Assembly (NCBI RefSeq): GCF_016806065.1
Contig: NZ_CP032406.1
Location: 62,001-126,000 of the forward strand
DNA from: Rhizobium rosettiformans
GTDB lineage: Bacteria; Pseudomonadota; Alphaproteobacteria; Rhizobiales; Rhizobiaceae
Direction of reading: 5' to 3'
Length of the DNA stretch: 64,000 bases
This document shows positions 35,485 through 44,304 of this stretch, piece by piece. How positions within the stretch are numbered: the first letter of the stretch is position 1; every line of letters begins with the position of its first letter. Made by a program: the position numbers and the translations under genes. The notes beneath the pieces are model-generated. The model did no database searches and was not told where the DNA came from. It saw only the letters and a list, made by a program, of their open reading frames with translations.

Positions 35485-36858
35485 CTATTGCTGATTTAGC
35501 GGCAAACGGATCTCGAAACGTGCACCTTTTGGAGAAGGAACGCATCGGGCATTTCCTCCATGAGCTTCGGCGATATCGGCAACAATGGAAAGCCCCAGGC
35601 CGCAACCATCGCCGAAGTCGAGATCGGCTCGAAAGAAGCGATCAAAAACCCTCTCCCGAAGCTCTTCATTGATCCCGGGTCCGTCGTCCTCGACGACGAT
35701 GGCAACCTCTTCCTCGGAGAAGGACAGCATGACAGCCAGCTCGCCGCCTTCGCGCAAACCGTAGCGCAATGCGTTGTCCAGGAGATTGGCCATCATCTCT
35801 TCGATCATGACGGGATCGCACAAAACAGGCTTCGGCGCCCCCTCAACTGCAAAGCCAACGGCAATGTCATTGAGAAGCTGGACCTCTGCGAAGGAGCGGA
35901 TCCTGGCCGACATGAGCGCGACGAGATCGGCATGTTCGAACAAAGCGCGCAAACTACGACCGCGCACGCGCTCCAAGGAAAGCAATTGATTGGTGAGCCG
36001 TCCTGTCGCACGGGCTGACTGCGCGATGGACGCAACGCGCTCACGAAGTGTTTCCTCGTTCGGGGACGACACGGCAGCTTCCGCCTGCGTAACTATTGAT
36101 GCAATCGGATTGCGAAGCTGATGAGCCGCATCAGAGATGAACGCTGACCTGATTTCAAACGCTTTCGCCAAGCGTTCGAACAGGGAGTTGGTCGTCTGGA
36201 CAAGCGGGCGGAGTTCGACCGGGATCCATCGGCGGATCGGTTTTAGATCATCAGGCGTCCTTAGGCTGATTGCATTTTGAAGGTCGAGAAGAGGCTTGAG
36301 GCCCAATTTGATCCCGAACCACAGAATCAAGGCGGCTGACAGGATGATGGTCGTCAGCAGCGCAATACTCTGAAACAGAAGATCACGGCTCAAGGCGGCG
36401 CGCTGGGAGACGGTCTGCCAGACTTCAACCGTCATCCACCCCTGCAACCTCGGCTGGTTAAGGAATTCCCGAAGAACGACCGATCGCACCTCCCGCCCGA
36501 GATAGGTGCTATCAAAGAAATACGGTTTGCCGCTTTGAATGTCAGAACCATCCGGCACATCCGGCGGATCGGAATAGCCGGTCACGAACCCGCCGCCAGG
36601 CCCCGTGATGCGATAATAAACCGGATCACCTAACGCGGTCGTCAATTCTTCCAAAAGCTGTTCGGTCAGAATGTCGCCCTCGGAAATCGCCACATCGCGC
36701 GAGATTGTTAAGGCGACAGCCAGAAGGGTATTGTCGTAAAGGCTTTGAGAAAGCCGCTGCGCCTCCTCAAAGCGCGCGTAAGACGCAATGCCCGAAATCA
36801 CGATCAAAGGCAGAATAAGGAGCAGGAACAGCCTTGAGCGAAGCGAAAGCCTCCTCAT
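35485..36858 (-). CDS. tctE: TctE-family sensor histidine kinase
   Basis: This 457-residue kinase has a transmembrane segment at residues 9-25, a periplasmic 2CSK_N-type sensor (ALGDPVYYRITGPGGGFVTG, GKPYFFDSTYLG), a second segment near 160-180, the H-box ISDAAHQLRNPIASI, the N-box MMANLLDNALRYG and ATP-lid motifs VEDDGPGI and GCGLGLSIV. TctE kinases sense tricarboxylates in the periplasm and act on TctD. It overlaps tctD by 4 bases and is divergent from TTT transporter 2, its likely target. Confidence 0.9.
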   Translation of the reverse strand: MRRLSLRSRLFLLLILPLIVISGIASYARFEEAQRLSQSLYDNTLLAVALTISRDVAISEGDILTEQLLEELTTALGDPVYYRITGPGGGFVTGYSDPPDVPDGSDIQSGKPYFFDSTYLGREVRSVVLREFLNQPRLQGWMTVEVWQTVSQRAALSRDLLFQSIALLTTIILSAALILWFGIKLGLKPLLDLQNAISLRTPDDLKPIRRWIPVELRPLVQTTNSLFERLAKAFEIRSAFISDAAHQLRNPIASIVTQAEAAVSSPNEETLRERVASIAQSARATGRLTNQLLSLERVRGRSLRALFEHADLVALMSARIRSFAEVQLLNDIAVGFAVEGAPKPVLCDPVMIEEMMANLLDNALRYGLREGGELAVMLSFSEEEVAIVVEDDGPGINEELRERVFDRFFRADLDFGDGCGLGLSIVADIAEAHGGNARCVPSPKGARFEIRLPLNQQ

Positions 36859-37526
36859 GTCGACCCTGCATTCAGCATGTAGCCAAGGCCGCGAGCCGTT
36901 TTGATTTCCACTTGCGTCCCGTCGAGTTTCCGGCGCAGCCTTGAGACCAAGAGCTCGATCGCATTGGCCTCCACTTCCGCGCCCGCTCCATAAAGCGACG
37001 AGAAGATCCGCTCTCTATCCATGAGCTTGCCCTTGTGGTCGAGCAAAAGCTCGAAAAGTGCGAGTTCACGTCGGGGCAGATCAATTCGCCTGTCCTTGTG
37101 CATGATGACCCGCTGCTGACGATCGTAGACGAGGTCGCCGATCTGCTCCTGCTCCGGCAAGAGCTGCGGCCTTCGGCGCGTCAGCGCTCTGAGGCGCGCC
37201 ATAAGCTCTGCCATTTCGAACGGCTTCACCAGATAGTCGTCGGCGCCAGCATCGAGGCCCACCACCCGATCGGACGTCTTGCCCATGGCCGTCAGCATCA
37301 GCACCGGCGTGGTGTCCCCACGGCCGCGCATGCGCTTGGTCAGCTCAATGCCGGTCAGGCCTGGCAGATTGATGTCGATGATCGCGACATCGGCCGTCTC
37401 GGTTCGCAGGAAATTGTCTGCGGCAAGACCGTCATCGAGATGATCGACCCCATGGCCCTGATCACGCAGGGCATCCTCGATACCCTTTGCCAGGCTCTTG
37501 TTGTCTTCAACCAGAATGATCCGCAC
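36855..37526 (-). CDS. tctD: TctD-family response regulator
   Basis: This 223-residue OmpR-type regulator has receiver residues in ILVEDNKSL, VAIIDINLPGLTG and YLVKPFEMAELMARL, and a winged-helix domain ending in ARGLGYML. The first gene of the tctDE pair, it starts 143 bases from the divergent tctC start at 37670, and that gap should hold the shared promoter region. It probably activates the TTT-2 operon when the substrate is present. Confidence 0.9.
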   Translation of the reverse strand: MRIILVEDNKSLAKGIEDALRDQGHGVDHLDDGLAADNFLRTETADVAIIDINLPGLTGIELTKRMRGRGDTTPVLMLTAMGKTSDRVVGLDAGADDYLVKPFEMAELMARLRALTRRRPQLLPEQEQIGDLVYDRQQRVIMHKDRRIDLPRRELALFELLLDHKGKLMDRERIFSSLYGAGAEVEANAIELLVSRLRRKLDGTQVEIKTARGLGYMLNAGST

Positions 37527-37669
37527 GGCGGTAGAATTCCTTTACGGACAGCTTATCGACAGCAAAACTCAGTATGAGAGCTAGAAGCAGATTTGGCGAG
37601 GAGAAATCAAGTCTGCGCAAGCTTGGAGGAAACCGGCACATCTGAGGGCCGGATTGGGAGGATTATACC

Positions 37670-38773
37670 ATGCTGAATAACTCTTTGAGCCGCCGCACCA
37701 CTTTGGGCCTGATGGCAGGGCTATTGGCAGCCGGCCTTGCAGGACCTGCTGCTGCGGAGGTCAATTTCGCAGGCAAGACGATCGAGTTCATCATTCCATT
37801 CTCGGCCGGCGGCGGATCCGACACCTGGGGCCGCTTCAATGCGCAACTGCTCGGCAAGTACCTGCCTGGCAATCCGGTTGTTGTCGTCGTCAATGAGCCG
37901 GGTGGCGGTTCGACGAAGGGAAGCAACCTGTTTGCGGCTCGCGCCAAGCCCGATGGCTTGATGATCCTCGGGACATCGGCTTCGACGCAATTCCCCTATC
38001 TGCTCGGGGATCCGCGCGTCCGCTACGATTACAAGGACTGGAAGATCGCGATGGCGGGCCCGACAGGCGGCGTTGTCTACACAACACCGTCTCTCGGCCT
38101 GAAAAGCGTCGACGACATTGCCATGCTCAAGGGCAAGGATCTCGTCTATGCAAGCCAAGGCGCAACCTCGCTCGATCTGGTTCCGCTTCTTGGCTTCAAG
38201 GCGATGGATCTCAACGTGCAACACGTCTTCGGCTTCAAGGGTCGCGGCGATGGCCGCCTCTCCTTCGAGCGCGGAGAAGTCAACATCGATTTCCAGACCT
38301 CGTCTGCCTACATCAAGAATGTCCAGCCATTGGTCGAGGCCGGGCAGGCAGTTCCTCTCTTCAGCCTCGGCGTGCTCGACGAAGCGGGCAATGTGGTTCG
38401 CGACCCGACCTTCCCCGACCTGCCAACCTATCCAGAAGCCTATGAAAAGCTGACGGGCGAGAAGCCCAGCGGCCCGGCTTACGATGCCTATATGGCCTTT
38501 TATGTCGCGGGTTTCCCGGCGCAGAAGATGGTGTTCCTGCCAAAGGATACGCCCGATGACATCATCGCCGCCTACCAGAAGGCCTTCGAAGACATGAAGG
38601 CGGACCCTGCCTACAAGGAAAGTGCCGACGCCGTTCTCGGCACCTATGAACAGGTCACGGGCAACCTTGCCCAGGCCCTCTTCGAAAAGGCGACCGCTTT
38701 GTCGCCGGAGCTGCGCCAGCAGGTCGCGACCATGCTTGCCACTGATTACGGCGTAAAGCTCGGTCAGGAATGA
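37670..38773 (+). CDS. tctC: TTT transporter solute-binding protein (TctC, system 2)
   Basis: This 367-residue protein has a Tat-like or Sec signal (LSRRTTLGLMAGLLAAGLA, AAAEVNF) and the TctC motifs IEFIIPFSAGGGSDTWGRF and VVNEPGGGSTKGSN. The stretch FERGEVNIDFQTSSAYI is closely similar to the first TctC. GGGAGG precedes the ATG. It is the first gene of the operon controlled by the divergent TctDE pair. The substrate is not identifiable, but a tricarboxylate is likely given the neighbouring PrpF-family isomerase. Confidence 0.9.
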   Translation: MLNNSLSRRTTLGLMAGLLAAGLAGPAAAEVNFAGKTIEFIIPFSAGGGSDTWGRFNAQLLGKYLPGNPVVVVVNEPGGGSTKGSNLFAARAKPDGLMILGTSASTQFPYLLGDPRVRYDYKDWKIAMAGPTGGVVYTTPSLGLKSVDDIAMLKGKDLVYASQGATSLDLVPLLGFKAMDLNVQHVFGFKGRGDGRLSFERGEVNIDFQTSSAYIKNVQPLVEAGQAVPLFSLGVLDEAGNVVRDPTFPDLPTYPEAYEKLTGEKPSGPAYDAYMAFYVAGFPAQKMVFLPKDTPDDIIAAYQKAFEDMKADPAYKESADAVLGTYEQVTGNLAQALFEKATALSPELRQQVATMLATDYGVKLGQE

Positions 38774-38782
38774 CCCTGACCC

Positions 38783-38807
38783 GGCGGGTTTTCTAGCAAA
38801 ACCCGCC
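38783..38807 (+). terminator. Intercistronic hairpin between tctC and tctAB
   Basis: GGCGGGTTTT and AAAACCCGCC form a perfect 10-bp stem with a 5-base loop, 10 bases after the tctC stop. The permease gene starts 65 bases later on the same strand. Such a structure could stabilise the 3' end of the binding-protein mRNA or partly terminate, giving more binding protein than permease. Confidence 0.6.
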
Positions 38808-38872
38808 ACCCCCTGCCCCATCACAAGTCTTTTCAATGCCGCCTTTCAGGTGGCAAACGCGGAGCCACGGCC

Positions 38873-40867
38873 GTGATCGATACCCTATTCACAGCGCTCG
38901 CCGAATTGCTGAGCTTTCAGCACCTCGCCTATATGGTCCTGGGCATATTTGTCGGCCTGGTCATCGGCGTGCTCCCGGCACTCGGCGGCATCGCTGGCCT
39001 GTCACTCCTGATCCCGTTCATCTACGGTATGGACCAGGTCTCGGCACTAGCCATGCTGATCGGCCTGGTCGCGATCATGCCGACAGGCGATACATTTTCA
39101 TCCATCCTCCTGGGCATCCCCGGCGGCTCGTCCAGCCAGGCAACCGTGCTCGACGGCTTTCCCCTGGCGAAGAAGGGCGAAGCTGCAAGAGCCCTTTCCA
39201 CCGCCTTCTTCTCATCCATGTTCGGCGGCGTCTTCGGTGCCATCGTGCTCACCGGTTTCGTCTTCATTGCGCGCCCGGTCATTCTTGCGTTCGGATCGGC
39301 AGAGCTCTTCATGCTGGCTGTTCTGGGTCTGTCGATGGTCGCAGTGCTTTCCGGCCGCAGCCTGGTCAAGGGGTTGGCATCCTGCACGCTTGGACTGGTC
39401 ATCGGCACGATCGGTGCGGCACCGGCGACCGGTGAATTCCGTCTCGTCTTCGACGTCACCTATCTCTACGACGGGCTCCCCCTGGTCGTGGTCGGGATGG
39501 GCGTTTTCGCCATCCCTGAGATCATCGATCTGATGCGCGCCAATTCGGCCATCGCCGGCAACATGCCGCTCGGCAAGGGCTGGACCCAAGGCATCCGGGA
39601 CTGGGCGGCAAACTGGTTTCTGTCGCTGCGTTGTGCTGCGGTCGGCTGCATCGTCGGCGTGATCCCGGGCCTTGGCGGCTCCGTCGTCGACTGGATTGCT
39701 TACGGCCACGCCGTGCAGACCACCAAGGACAGTTCCAACTTCGGCAAGGGCGACATCCGCGGCGTGATCGCGCCTGAAAGCGCAAACAATGCGATGACCG
39801 GTGGAGCCATGCTGCCGACCGTCCTCTTCGGCATTCCCGGATCAGGGGCCATGGCGGTCTTCCTCGGTTGCATGGTGCTGATCGGGATTGAGCCCGGTCC
39901 GTCCATGGTCACCACCGATCTCCACCTGACCTACACGATGATCTGGTCGCTGGCGCTCGCCAATATCATTGGTGCCGGTGCCTGTGTGATGCTCGCAAAG
40001 CCGATTGCCGGCCTCACCAAGGTCCCCTTCCAGTACATGGCCCCCTTCATGATGGTCATGATCAGCTTCGCCGCTTTCCAATCGACCCGGTCGGTGCAGG
40101 ATCTCGTGGCCCTGCTGGCATTGGGGGTCGTCGGCGTCCTGATGAAGCGCTTCGGCTGGTCGCGTCCGGCTCTTCTGATCGGCTTCGTGCTCGCACCACA
40201 GGCAGAGACGTTCTTCTACCAGACGCTTCAGTTCAATGGCTGGTCGTTCCTTGCGCGACCCGGCGTGATCATCATCGGCCTCCTCACGCTGGCATCCATC
40301 TACTTCGGGCTTCGCAACCGCGTGGACGAGCATGGCGAGATCGTCGACCCGTCCGACAAGGTTCCGGATGTACCGCAGTTTCGCGCCCATCTTCCGCAGA
40401 TTGCGTTCGCCATTCTGATCCTCGGCATCATGGGCATGGCGTTGATGGACTCGCTGCAACGAGACTTCCTGGGCCAGGTGTTTCCGCTTTCGGTCTCGAT
40501 CATCGGCCTGGTGATGCTCGGAATCCTGATCTGGCAACTCGGCTTCGCAGAGACCGGGCACCACTCGCATTTCGATACCGAACTGCCGGGCGAGGAGAGC
40601 AGCCGGATTGCTGTTCACGGAGTGTGGGCAGGCCTCGTCTGGATCGCCGCACTTGTCGGACTGGTTGCACTGGTCGGCTTCGTCCTTGGCGTGGTGATAT
40701 TCTTCCTTGCCTTCATGCGCATGCGGGTGCGGGCTTCCTGGGTGCAAAGCCTTCACCTGACGGCCTGGGCCGTCGGCGGCTGCATCCTCGCGGCCTGGGC
40801 GCTGTCTCTCAACTTCCCCAGCGGTGTGCTCCAAGACTTCGCAGACTTCCCCTGGCCGCTCCGGTGA
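38873..40867 (+). CDS. TTT transporter membrane protein, TctA-TctB fusion (system 2)
   Basis: This 664-residue protein is a TctA domain (VLPALGGIAGLSLLIPF, TGDTFSSILLGIPGG, ATVLDGFPLAKKGEAARAL) joined to a C-terminal TctB domain with four helices (LPQIAFAILILGIMGMA onward). It starts at GTG 38873, with GGAG 8 bases upstream. It is a paralogue of the fusion at 29403, with the order of binding protein and permease reversed between the two operons. It imports the compound bound by TctC. Confidence 0.9.
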   Translation: MIDTLFTALAELLSFQHLAYMVLGIFVGLVIGVLPALGGIAGLSLLIPFIYGMDQVSALAMLIGLVAIMPTGDTFSSILLGIPGGSSSQATVLDGFPLAKKGEAARALSTAFFSSMFGGVFGAIVLTGFVFIARPVILAFGSAELFMLAVLGLSMVAVLSGRSLVKGLASCTLGLVIGTIGAAPATGEFRLVFDVTYLYDGLPLVVVGMGVFAIPEIIDLMRANSAIAGNMPLGKGWTQGIRDWAANWFLSLRCAAVGCIVGVIPGLGGSVVDWIAYGHAVQTTKDSSNFGKGDIRGVIAPESANNAMTGGAMLPTVLFGIPGSGAMAVFLGCMVLIGIEPGPSMVTTDLHLTYTMIWSLALANIIGAGACVMLAKPIAGLTKVPFQYMAPFMMVMISFAAFQSTRSVQDLVALLALGVVGVLMKRFGWSRPALLIGFVLAPQAETFFYQTLQFNGWSFLARPGVIIIGLLTLASIYFGLRNRVDEHGEIVDPSDKVPDVPQFRAHLPQIAFAILILGIMGMALMDSLQRDFLGQVFPLSVSIIGLVMLGILIWQLGFAETGHHSHFDTELPGEESSRIAVHGVWAGLVWIAALVGLVALVGFVLGVVIFFLAFMRMRVRASWVQSLHLTAWAVGGCILAAWALSLNFPSGVLQDFADFPWPLR

Positions 40868-40878
40868 GGCCATCGCCA

Positions 40879-40904
40879 GTCGGCTCGGGGAGACCCGAGC
40901 CGAC
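40879..40904 (+). terminator. Hairpin between tctAB and the PrpF-family gene
   Basis: GTCGGCTCGGG and CCCGAGCCGAC form a perfect 11-bp stem with a GAGA loop, 11 bases after the permease stop and followed by CTGTTT. It may act as an attenuator or partial terminator before the isomerase gene. Confidence 0.55.
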
Positions 40905-40943
40905 CTGTTTCCCTGAATTTCGTTCTATCGATGGAGACCAGTT

Positions 40944-42017
40944 ATGGCGCAGACTGCCATTCCCTTCCTGTTCATGCGCGGCGGCACATCCCGCGGCCCC
41001 TATTTCCGTCGCGAAGATCTGCCAAGCGAACTCGGCGACCTGGAGCGCGTTCTGGTGGCCGCTCTTGGCTCCGGCCATCCGCTGAATATCGACGGCATCG
41101 GAGGCGGCACGGCGGTTACGACCAAGGTGGCCATGCTCTCGAAGTCGAAGGAACCGGGTTGTGATGTCGATTACTTCTTCGCGCAAGTGAGCGTCGCGGA
41201 CCGGAAAGTCGATTTCAAGCCGACTTGCGGCAATATCCTGTCGGGTGTCGGCCCGGCGGCCATCGAACTCGGCATCGTGCCGACAACCGGTGACGTGACG
41301 CGCGTACGCATCCATTCGGTCAATACGGGCGCAAAGGTGGAAGCGATCGTCCAGACTCCGGGCGGCGTCGTCGCCTATGAGGGCGATGCCGCAATCGACG
41401 GCGTGCCGGGAACAGCCGCTCCCATCTATCTGAATTTTATGGACGTGGTGGGATCAACGACGGGTGCTCTGCTGCCGACCGGCAATCTGACCGACGAGAT
41501 CGACGGCGTGACCGTCACCTGCATGGACGTTGCCATGCCCATCGTCATCGCACGGGCCGAGGCCTTCGGGCTTTCGGGCTATGAGACCGTGGAAGAACTG
41601 GACGCGAACCGCGCATTTTATGAGCAAATGGAGCCAATAAGGCGCAAGGCGGGCTTGCTGATGGGAATGGGCGAGGTTGAGAATTCTGTCGTACCCAAAT
41701 TCGCCATCCTCGCTCCCCCGCGCCGAGGAGGGACAATAACTGCGCGGTACTTCATGCCATTCAACTGCCATCCTACCATGGCCGTCACGGGCGCGCAGTG
41801 CCTCGCCTCCTGCGTTCTCACACCTGGTACGGTCGCTACAGGCCTCGCCACTCATCCTGCTGGCAATCCGGCGCTGGTACTACTTGAACATCCAAGCGGC
41901 GTTATCGATGTCACCGTTGACTATGAAGACAACACGGCAGGCTTTGTCCTGAAGTCGGCAGGCTTGTTGAGAACTGCAAGGCTGCTCGCCAGAGGCGATG
42001 TGCTTGTGCCGAACTGA
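40944..42017 (+). CDS. PrpF/GalD-family isomerase (4-oxalomesaconate tautomerase-like)
   Basis: This 357-residue protein has the PrpF hallmarks: FLFMRGGTSRGPYFRREDL at the start, the cysteine motif KPTCGNILSGVGP near residue 95, and YFMPFNCHPTMAVTGA. Family members isomerise unsaturated tricarboxylates (2-methylaconitate, trans-aconitate) or tautomerise 4-oxalomesaconate in gallate breakdown. Being linked to a TTT transporter, it probably processes an imported tricarboxylate. The last 390 bases use more TTG, AGA, AGG and ACT codons than the first part, hinting at a recombination junction. GalD versus aconitate isomerase cannot be settled by eye. Confidence 0.85.
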   Translation: MAQTAIPFLFMRGGTSRGPYFRREDLPSELGDLERVLVAALGSGHPLNIDGIGGGTAVTTKVAMLSKSKEPGCDVDYFFAQVSVADRKVDFKPTCGNILSGVGPAAIELGIVPTTGDVTRVRIHSVNTGAKVEAIVQTPGGVVAYEGDAAIDGVPGTAAPIYLNFMDVVGSTTGALLPTGNLTDEIDGVTVTCMDVAMPIVIARAEAFGLSGYETVEELDANRAFYEQMEPIRRKAGLLMGMGEVENSVVPKFAILAPPRRGGTITARYFMPFNCHPTMAVTGAQCLASCVLTPGTVATGLATHPAGNPALVLLEHPSGVIDVTVDYEDNTAGFVLKSAGLLRTARLLARGDVLVPN

Positions 42018-42045
42018 GCGTCTGCGGTCCTAAACCTATTTGATT

Positions 42046-42068
42046 GGACGGCTCGCCCTGGGCCGTCC
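42046..42068 (+). terminator. Hairpin after the PrpF-family gene
   Basis: GGACGGC and GCCGTCC form a 7-bp stem with a 9-base loop, 29 bases after the stop, followed by a partly T-rich tract (AGAAGTTGTTGTTCTT). It is the likely end of the tctC-tctAB-isomerase transcript. Confidence 0.5.
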
Positions 42069-42608
42069 AGAAGTTGTTGTTCTTCCCAGAGTAGGCGCGA
42101 GGGCCCAGGGAGCCGATGGCTCTTGGAACTGGGGGTATAGCGCACGCCTCAGCGACTCGAGCGAGACCGCTGGTGTCTCTCGCCTTGATGGGATATGAAT
42201 CGTCGGCGCAGTCATGTCGACGAGTCCGTCAAATTGATCACTGCACTATTACAAGCGGATGTGGATCACTTTCATAGTTTAGCACTAAATCCGATAGCGT
42301 CTGAGAACGCCTGACCGCACCAATGTCCACGATATCGCTCAGCGGCCTGATGCGACCCATATGGGTAGCTGCCCCAGTTTCATCCAATTGGCGCCGGGTC
42401 CGGACTTGCATGCTTTGGGCATAAGAGAATAACATGAGTATGATCGACATGTTTTTCCCGCAGCATCTGGCAAGAGTTCGCCCCCGTGAATCCATCGACA
42501 ATTTCGCTTCCGAAACGATCTAAACTAGGATCACACCTGGATGCGTAGCCACGATTGTGACGCTTCTCAACTCTGTCGAAATGCATCGTTGCGAAAGGCA
42601 GGCAGCAA
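42069..42608. other. Intergenic stretch before fecI
   Basis: About 540 bases without a supported gene. An 87-codon minus-strand frame (42238-42501) has no recognised motif. The region should contain the promoter, possibly Fur-regulated, for the iron-uptake operon, but I could not identify a convincing Fur box. Confidence 0.45.
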
Positions 42609-43112
42609 TTGAGTTGGGACATCAACAATCTGTTTCGTCGTCATGCTGCGGGCATGGCACGCTCGCTTCAGCGCAGCGGGTTCAGTCCCGATGTCGCGGC
42701 CGATCTGACGCAAGATGCCTTCGTGCGCGTGATAGCAAAGCCTCCCGGGCAAGCCGCAGAGAACCACAATCCCGGCGCCTATCTTTACCGAGCGGCCCGA
42801 AATCTTGGGATCAATCACAAGCGGCGCGAAGCGCTGATCCAGACGGTGCCGCTTGATGACGAGGAGGCGATCAACGTTGCCGATCCGGCCCCGTCCCCGG
42901 AGAGAATCGTCTATTCTCGTCAATGCCTCGTGCAAACGCACCAAGCCCTGTCCGAACTGCCGGAACGGACCAGACAGGCCTTCGAGATGCACCGGCTTGG
43001 CGAAAGGACGATCGCCGAGGTGGCGGAAGAACTCGGCATATCGACCACAAGGGCCTGGTCCCTGATCCGCGACGCCTATCGTCATCTGGTCCTGCGCGTG
43101 GATGTGCTCTGA
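42609..43112 (+). CDS. fecI: FecI-like ECF sigma factor
   Basis: This 167-residue protein has sigma region 2 (AADLTQDAFVRVIAKPP, YLYRAARNLGINHKRRE) and region 4 (LPERTRQAFEMHRLGERTIA, EVAEELGISTTRAWSLIR). It is the iron-starvation type ECF sigma factor that would transcribe the receptor and Fhu genes. It begins at TTG 42609; no ATG occurs before region 2 in this frame and the ribosome site is weak. fecR follows 91 bases later. Confidence 0.87.
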   Translation: MSWDINNLFRRHAAGMARSLQRSGFSPDVAADLTQDAFVRVIAKPPGQAAENHNPGAYLYRAARNLGINHKRREALIQTVPLDDEEAINVADPAPSPERIVYSRQCLVQTHQALSELPERTRQAFEMHRLGERTIAEVAEELGISTTRAWSLIRDAYRHLVLRVDVL

Positions 43113-43203
43113 ATTCTCGGCCAAAGGGCGGAAAATTCGCAATGCTCGTTTGTATCGAGTATCAGAGGCGGCTGAGACTGCCACGCCCTGCGGAAGAGAT
43201 CAG

Positions 43204-44166
43204 ATGACCGAGACGATATCCGATCAGCAAAGATTGCTGGATGAAGCGATCGATCTGATGATCCGGCAGCAAAATGATCCCGACAATCCCGTATCAGACG
43301 AGTTGATACGGGCGTGGCGTGCGCGTAGCCGACGGCATGAGGACATCTGGGCTCGTGTCTCCCGGGTTCACGGTGCATCGGGAGCGCTTCTGAGCGAGAA
43401 GCGGCGCATCGAACGCAGCGAGAGCCTGGGGCTGACGCGCCGCAATTTCATGGTTGGAGGCCTAACAATTCTGGGGCTTGGATCGGCAGCCTATTCCTTC
43501 GCACCAGGCATGCTGCTGGAGGCCCGTGCAGACCACATGAGCCCGAAGGGGGAGATCCGCCGGATCACGTTGCCCGACGGCAGCATTGCGACCCTCGGCC
43601 CCGAAAGCGCCATCGCCGTAAACTTTGAGACAGAGCGGCGCGAGATCGAACTCCTGGCCGGCATGTGCTTTTTCGAGGTGGCCAAGGAACTGAACCGACC
43701 GTTCTCGGTCGTCTGCAAGGATTTGCGCGCAACGGCTCTCGGAACCGCCTTCGACGTCTCGAACGACAATGACAGCGTGACGGTTACCGTCGATCATGGC
43801 CTCGTGGATGTGCACGCCTCGAATGCGCTGCTTCAGGCCGGCGTCCAGCTTGGAGACGGACAATGGCTCACGATGGATGCGGACTCGGGTCGGATCGATC
43901 GTGGCCGACGGGAAGGCGGTCAGATCGCGGCATGGCGCGACAACTTGATCATCGCGGAGGAGGAAACGGTAAACGCGCTTGTCGCTCGCATCGGCCGCTG
44001 GCTACCGGGACGCATCGTCATGGCTGATCCGTCCGTCGGAGCCCTACGCGTCAGCGGTATTTTCGACCTCACCGATCCTCTTCGCACGCTCGAAGCAGTG
44101 GTTCATCCGACAGGCGCCCGCGTCCGCCGGGTCACCTCCTTCGTCACGGTGATTTCGCCTCTGTGA
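43204..44166 (+). CDS. fecR: FecR-family anti-sigma/sigma regulator
   Basis: This 320-residue inner-membrane regulator has an N-terminal cytoplasmic domain (DELIRAWRARSRRHEDIWAR), one transmembrane segment at about residues 78-98 (NFMVGGLTILGLGSAAYSF) and a periplasmic FecR domain (RRITLPDGSIATLGPESAIA, LRATALGTAFDV). It relays the signal from the STN domain of the receptor to the ECF sigma factor. ATG 43204 was chosen because GGAAGAGA precedes it. Confidence 0.88.
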   Translation: MTETISDQQRLLDEAIDLMIRQQNDPDNPVSDELIRAWRARSRRHEDIWARVSRVHGASGALLSEKRRIERSESLGLTRRNFMVGGLTILGLGSAAYSFAPGMLLEARADHMSPKGEIRRITLPDGSIATLGPESAIAVNFETERREIELLAGMCFFEVAKELNRPFSVVCKDLRATALGTAFDVSNDNDSVTVTVDHGLVDVHASNALLQAGVQLGDGQWLTMDADSGRIDRGRREGGQIAAWRDNLIIAEEETVNALVARIGRWLPGRIVMADPSVGALRVSGIFDLTDPLRTLEAVVHPTGARVRRVTSFVTVISPL

Positions 44167-44304
44167 GCCCGATCAGAAAAAACATGAGCAAAAGAGTGAA
44201 AAATTCCGGAGCCCGACTGTAACAGTCTCAGGGACAGAAGACGGATGATGCTTAGCACGGCCTGTCCCTGCACACGCGTTGCAGAGTTGGAGAGGTTAGA
44301 GGCT

